Assembly: GCF_001447195.1 (NCBI RefSeq)
Contig: NZ_LFRI01000014.1
Span: 1 to 64,000 of the forward strand
Direction of reading: 5' to 3'
Source of the DNA: Aquabacterium parvum
Lineage (GTDB): Bacteria; Pseudomonadota; Gammaproteobacteria; Burkholderiales; Burkholderiaceae_C
DNA: 64,000 nt
A program made the position numbers and the translations under genes. Positions 60,764 through 64,000 of this stretch are shown here, in pieces; position 1 is the first letter of the stretch, and each line of letters starts with the position of its first letter. Under the pieces are notes generated by a model. That model saw only the letters and a list, made by a program, of their open reading frames with translations, did no database searches and had not been told where the DNA came from.

Positions 60764-60837
60764 ACAGCGTGCGGGCGCGTCTCCATACTCCCTGGCGTGG
60801 GCCATGCGAGTCCATGCCCTTTGACACAGGATGCCTC

Positions 60838-61386
60838 ATGTACGGACTGGTCAACCGCGCCATCGAGCAGTTGGTGGTCTCGCTCAAGGGCGAAGAAGGC
60901 TGGTGTCGCGTCTGTCACGCGGCCCAATGGCCGGACGAAGGTTTCGTCGCCATGCAGACGTACGACGACGGCGTCACTTACCGTCTCGTGCAGGCGGTCA
61001 GCCAGGAGCTCGGGCTTCCCGCAGATCAGGTTCTCAAGGCATTTGGCGAGTACTGGATCCTCTACACAGCCGAGGAAGGCTACGGTGACATGCTCGCGAT
61101 GTGCGGTGACGATCTGCGCTCATTCCTGCATGGCATGAACCACATGCACGCGCGGATCGAGGTCACGATGCCCAACATCAGGCCCCCGCATTTCCGCGTC
61201 GAAGAAAAGAGCGAGTCCGAACTGGACCTGGTCTACGAATCGCACCGCGATGGCCTGGCGCCCATGGTGGAGGGCCTCATCGTCGGCCTGGCCAAGCGAT
61301 TCCATCAAGCGATCGACATCCAGCAGACAGGCTGGCGCAGCAACGAATCGCCGAAAGACCGTTTTCACATCCGAATCCTGCCGTGA
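60838..61386 (+). CDS. H-NOX heme nitric oxide/oxygen sensor protein
   Basis: 182-residue stand-alone H-NOX (HNOB) domain. It begins MYGLVNRAIEQLV as the family does. The proximal heme ligand is His104 in NHMHARI (canonical NxxHxRI), RPPHFRVEE follows with the conserved Pro, and the heme-propionate motif YxSxR is present as YESHR (133-137). In bacteria H-NOX binds NO and inhibits or activates a neighbouring kinase or cyclase. ATG 60838 is chosen because CAGGA lies six bases upstream; ATG 60814 adds eight residues. It overlaps the kinase gene by 4 bp (GTGA), so they form one signalling unit. Confidence 0.93.
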   Translation: MYGLVNRAIEQLVVSLKGEEGWCRVCHAAQWPDEGFVAMQTYDDGVTYRLVQAVSQELGLPADQVLKAFGEYWILYTAEEGYGDMLAMCGDDLRSFLHGMNHMHARIEVTMPNIRPPHFRVEEKSESELDLVYESHRDGLAPMVEGLIVGLAKRFHQAIDIQQTGWRSNESPKDRFHIRILP

Positions 61387-62885
61387 ACATGGCTGAGCCG
61401 TGCATCCAGGGCGCTGCACTTGATGCGGCGTTCCCCTTCTACATCCTGTTGGATGCCGAGGGCATGGTGCACGCCGTGGGGTCAGCCTTGCAAAGGGCGC
61501 TGCCAAAGCTGAAACCCGGCGAGGCCTTGAAGGCACACATGTCTGCCAGTCGACCAAGGTCCTTGTCCCAGACAACCGATTGGTCGCAGCACGAGGGACA
61601 GGCCGTGGTGCTCAGCGCGAACGAGGCCGGTGGACTCGCTTTACGAGGACAGATCTGCCGCCAATCGAACGAGCTGACGCTGTTGCTGCTCTCGCCCGTG
61701 GTGAACCGCTTTGAAGACCTTCGACGCCATGGCCTGCAACTCTCGGACCTAGCCCTGCACGACGCCACGGGCGACATGCTGATGTTGCAGCGCGCGGCGC
61801 AAACATCGCTGGACGACGCGCAACGCCTGACCGATCGCCTGCGTCAGCGAAGCCAGCAGTTGCAACTCATGAGCGAGCTCTCGGCGCTGGGCATCGCCTA
61901 CTTTTCGGACCAAGGGGAGCTGCGGCAGTCCAACGCGCTGTTTCATCAGCTCCTGCGGTGGAACAATGGGCCGCCCAGCCCCTGCCACATCAGCGACGTC
62001 GAGTGCCGATTGCAGGAGCTGGCTGCGCCCCACGATGCCGCCAGATTGCGGCTGAACCAGCTACCCGAGCCCGCCAGCGAGGGCCTCGATGCGTTCACGA
62101 TGCAAATCAAGGATGGACAACACCTGGCTTTGAGTTACCGCAGCGCTGCCGCGTCGGACCACGTGCTGTTCATTCGGGACATCACACGCGAGACCTTGGT
62201 CGACCGGATGAAAAGTGAATTCCTCAGCACCGCCGCGCACGAACTCCGAACGCCCATGACCAGCATCTTCGGGTTCAGCGAGATGCTCGTCAGCCGTGAC
62301 TTGAAAGCCGAGCAGGTCAAATCGGTGGCGGCAACGATCCACAAGCAGGCACGCTGGATGGTGAGCCTGCTGCAAGAGGTGCTCGACCTGGCCCGCATCG
62401 AGGCCAGGCAGATTGATGACCTGAACATCACCGCGTGCGACTGCAAGGAGATGTTGATCGACTGCATCGGCTCATATTGCGATGCCGGCCAACAGGCCAG
62501 GTTCGATTGGCAATGGCCAGAGCAATTGCCCCTCATCGCGGCGGATCGCGTCAAGGCCAGGCAGGCGCTGGGCAACGTGATCAACAACGCGATCAAATAC
62601 TCGCCCGCCGGGGGGGCCGTGGAGATACGGTGCTTTGCCCAAACTACCGGAGGACGGGACGGCGTGGGCATCTCGGTCGAGGACCATGGGATCGGCATGA
62701 CCCCGCAACAGCTTGCGAGGGTGTTTGAACGCTTTTATCGCGCCGACCCCTCGTGCAACATTCCGGGATCCGGACTGGGCATGTCGCTGGTCGAGCAAAT
62801 CATGAAACTGCACAACGGCAGCGTGCACGTCACCAGTGAAAAGGGCCGCGGCACCTGCGCGACCCTTTGGTTCCCTCTGGCCTGA
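61383..62885 (+). CDS. H-NOX-associated (HNOBA) sensor histidine kinase
   Basis: 500 residues, cytosolic. The N-terminal HNOBA domain is clear: FPFYILLDAEGMVHAVGSAL at the start and LQLSDLALHDATGDMLMLQ later, leading into a coiled coil (about 135-165). A PAS-like segment (about 163-270) precedes the kinase core with His286 in FLSTAAHELRTPMTSIFGF, N-box NVINNAIKYSP, EDHGIGMTPQQ and GSGLGMSLVEQIM. No receiver is attached. Starts at GTG 61383 inside the H-NOX stop (ATG 61389 is the alternative). The H-NOX protein should control its autophosphorylation; the phosphate acceptor is not adjacent. Confidence 0.92.
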   Translation: MNMAEPCIQGAALDAAFPFYILLDAEGMVHAVGSALQRALPKLKPGEALKAHMSASRPRSLSQTTDWSQHEGQAVVLSANEAGGLALRGQICRQSNELTLLLLSPVVNRFEDLRRHGLQLSDLALHDATGDMLMLQRAAQTSLDDAQRLTDRLRQRSQQLQLMSELSALGIAYFSDQGELRQSNALFHQLLRWNNGPPSPCHISDVECRLQELAAPHDAARLRLNQLPEPASEGLDAFTMQIKDGQHLALSYRSAAASDHVLFIRDITRETLVDRMKSEFLSTAAHELRTPMTSIFGFSEMLVSRDLKAEQVKSVAATIHKQARWMVSLLQEVLDLARIEARQIDDLNITACDCKEMLIDCIGSYCDAGQQARFDWQWPEQLPLIAADRVKARQALGNVINNAIKYSPAGGAVEIRCFAQTTGGRDGVGISVEDHGIGMTPQQLARVFERFYRADPSCNIPGSGLGMSLVEQIMKLHNGSVHVTSEKGRGTCATLWFPLA

Positions 62886-62892
62886 ACCGGCG

Positions 62893-63525
62893 TCAGGCGA
62901 ACTCGACGTGTGCGCCGGTCTTGGTGCGCACCTCGTCCTCGGTCACACCAGGGGCCAACTCAACGCACTTCAAGCCCTTGGGGGTCACGTCCATCACACA
63001 CAACTCCGTGATGATGCGATCGACCACGCCAACGCCCGTCAGCGGCAGCGTGCATTTTTGCAGCAGCTTGTGCTCGCCGTTCTTGGCGGCGTGCTCCATG
63101 AGCACCACCACGCGCTTGACACCGGCCACCAGGTCCATGGCGCCGCCCATGCCCTTGACCATCTTGCCCGGGATCATCCAGTTGGCCAGGTCGCCCTGTT
63201 CGGACACCTGCATGGCGCCCAGGATGGACAGGTTGATCTTGCCGCCGCGGATCATCGCGAAGCTCTCGTGGCTGCCGAAAATCGAGCTGCCAGGCAGCGT
63301 GGTCACGGTCTGCTTGCCCGCGTTGATCAGGTCAGGGTCAACGGCGCCTTCATCGGGGAAGGGGCCGATGCCCAGCATGCCGTTCTCGGACTGCAGCCAA
63401 ACGTCGATGCCCGGGGCCACGTGGTTGGCCACCAACGTGGGCAGGCCGATGCCCAGGTTGACGTAGAAGCCGTCTTGCAGTTCCTTGGCCGCGCGGGCCG
63501 CCATTTCGTCATGGGTCCAGGGCAT
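62893..63525 (-). CDS. scoB: 3-oxoacid CoA-transferase subunit B
   Basis: Beta subunit of a class I CoA-transferase that moves CoA between succinyl-CoA and a 3-oxoacid (acetoacetate or 3-oxoadipate). 210 residues. The catalytic Glu is in [29 protein letters not shown] and [25 protein letters not shown] are typical of the ScoB/PcaJ group. It begins three bases after the subunit A stop. The choice between SCOT and PcaJ cannot be made from motifs alone; no beta-ketoadipate genes are visible. Its stop is seven bases from the convergent kinase stop. Confidence 0.93.
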   Translation of the reverse strand: MPWTHDEMAARAAKELQDGFYVNLGIGLPTLVANHVAPGIDVWLQSENGMLGIGPFPDEGAVDPDLINAGKQTVTTLPGSSIFGSHESFAMIRGGKINLSILGAMQVSEQGDLANWMIPGKMVKGMGGAMDLVAGVKRVVVLMEHAAKNGEHKLLQKCTLPLTGVGVVDRIITELCVMDVTPKGLKCVELAPGVTEDEVRTKTGAHVEFA

Positions 63526-63528
63526 GGC

Positions 63529-64000
63529 TCAGGCTCCCTTCGGGTTTTGTTGGGTGGTGCGCTTTTCAATGCGCTTTTCAGGCGTCGCGTTCAGCACGAT
63601 GCGGTGCACGTAGATGCCGGGCAGGTGAATCGAGTCCGGGTCGAGCGAACCCGTTTCGACGATCTCTTCGACCTCGACCACCGTGGTCTTGCCCGCCATG
63701 GCCGCAGCCGGGTTGAAGTTGCGTGCGGTGCGCCGGAAGATCAGGTTGCCCGATTTGTCGGCCTTCCAGGCCTTGACCAGAGCGACCTCGGGCAACAGGG
63801 CCCGCTCCATCACGTAGACCTCGCCGTCAAACTCGCGCGTTTCCTTGCCCTCTGCAACGATGGTGCCCACGCCGGTCTTGGTGAAGAAGGCAGGAATGCC
63901 AGCCCCGCCGGCACGCAGCTTCTCGGCCAGCGTGCCCTGTGGCGTGAATTCAAGCTCCAGCTCGCCCGCCAGGTACTGGCGCTCGAACTCCTTGTTCTCG
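63529..64000 (-). CDS. scoA: 3-oxoacid CoA-transferase subunit A (5' end beyond the window)
   Basis: Alpha subunit partner of the preceding gene. The frame stays open to base 64000, so only the C-terminal 157 residues are present. The visible part runs from [18 protein letters not shown] and [18 protein letters not shown] through [27 protein letters not shown] to a Lys/Arg-rich tail. These are standard ScoA/PcaI features. The missing N-terminal part should hold the glycine-rich CoA-binding segment. Confidence 0.92.
   Translation of the reverse strand, partial: ENKEFERQYLAGELELEFTPQGTLAEKLRAGGAGIPAFFTKTGVGTIVAEGKETREFDGEVYVMERALLPEVALVKAWKADKSGNLIFRRTARNFNPAAAMAGKTTVVEVEEIVETGSLDPDSIHLPGIYVHRIVLNATPEKRIEKRTTQQNPKGA

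Overview
The window is a GC-rich stretch of a bacterial chromosome, densely packed with housekeeping genes. It suggests a betaproteobacterium of the order Burkholderiales, near the Comamonadaceae and the Leptothrix/Aquabacterium relatives. The reasons are the gene content and order: imuA-imuB-dnaE2; aceE-aceF-lpdA divergent from a FixL/FixJ-like pair and folD; sucA-sucB-lpdA-zapE; sodB and xseA beside exbB-exbD-lpxK-ycaR-kdsB-adk; dnaG-rpoD. The taxon is an inference from family knowledge, not a search. I saw no tRNA or rRNA gene, CRISPR array, transposon or prophage.

Layout. 0-5.7 kb: SOS mutagenesis cassette behind a near-perfect LexA operator. 5.8-6.2 kb: MAPEG membrane protein, ended by a two-way terminator. 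6.3-12.2 kb (minus): pyruvate dehydrogenase complex. 12.4-15.6 kb: membrane PAS histidine kinase and FixJ-type regulator, divergent from the complex. 15.8-20.7 kb: folD, M3 oligopeptidase, exported DUF4124-glutaredoxin protein, flavoprotein. 20.6-22.2 kb (minus): rpiA and a DUF1624 acyltransferase-like membrane protein. 22.4-25.7 kb: rlhA, a metallophosphoesterase, DUF2322. 25.8-29.8 kb (minus): purL. 30.0-33.5 kb: map, glnD. 33.5-35.7 kb: ydcH, a PP2C phosphatase, zapE. 35.8-41.9 kb (minus): 2-oxoglutarate dehydrogenase genes with a PspC gene inserted. 42.2-44.3 kb (minus): sodB, xseA. 44.6-48.6 kb: exbB, exbD, lpxK, ycaR, kdsB, adk. 48.7-53.3 kb: dnaG, rpoD. 53.4-62.9 kb: a signalling-rich stretch (adenylate cyclase-FHA, GAF/PAS hybrid kinase with hemH, rmuC on the other strand, then H-NOX and its kinase). 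62.9-64 kb (minus): 3-oxoacid CoA-transferase, cut by the window end.

How the genes work together. The two 2-oxoacid dehydrogenase complexes each carry their own E3; only the pyruvate one has a fused lipoyl domain. LpxK and KdsB supply lipid A and Kdo for the outer membrane. The 53-63 kb region holds a nitric-oxide sensing pair (H-NOX plus HNOBA histidine kinase), a multi-PAS hybrid kinase whose start codon overlaps the end of a 12-codon leader ORF and whose stop overlaps the hemH start, and a cyclase with a phosphopeptide-binding domain. No DNA-binding response regulator lies nearby, so outputs must be elsewhere or pass through the hybrid kinase receiver.

The most unexpected sequence-level signals are these. 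A -10-like hexamer sits exactly 6 nt before an ATG lacking a Shine-Dalgarno at five places (plus one at 8 nt), which looks like leaderless transcription. Two phased DnaA boxes lie next to an AT-rich patch upstream of exbB. A 13-bp inverted repeat with nested stems lies just before rpoD.
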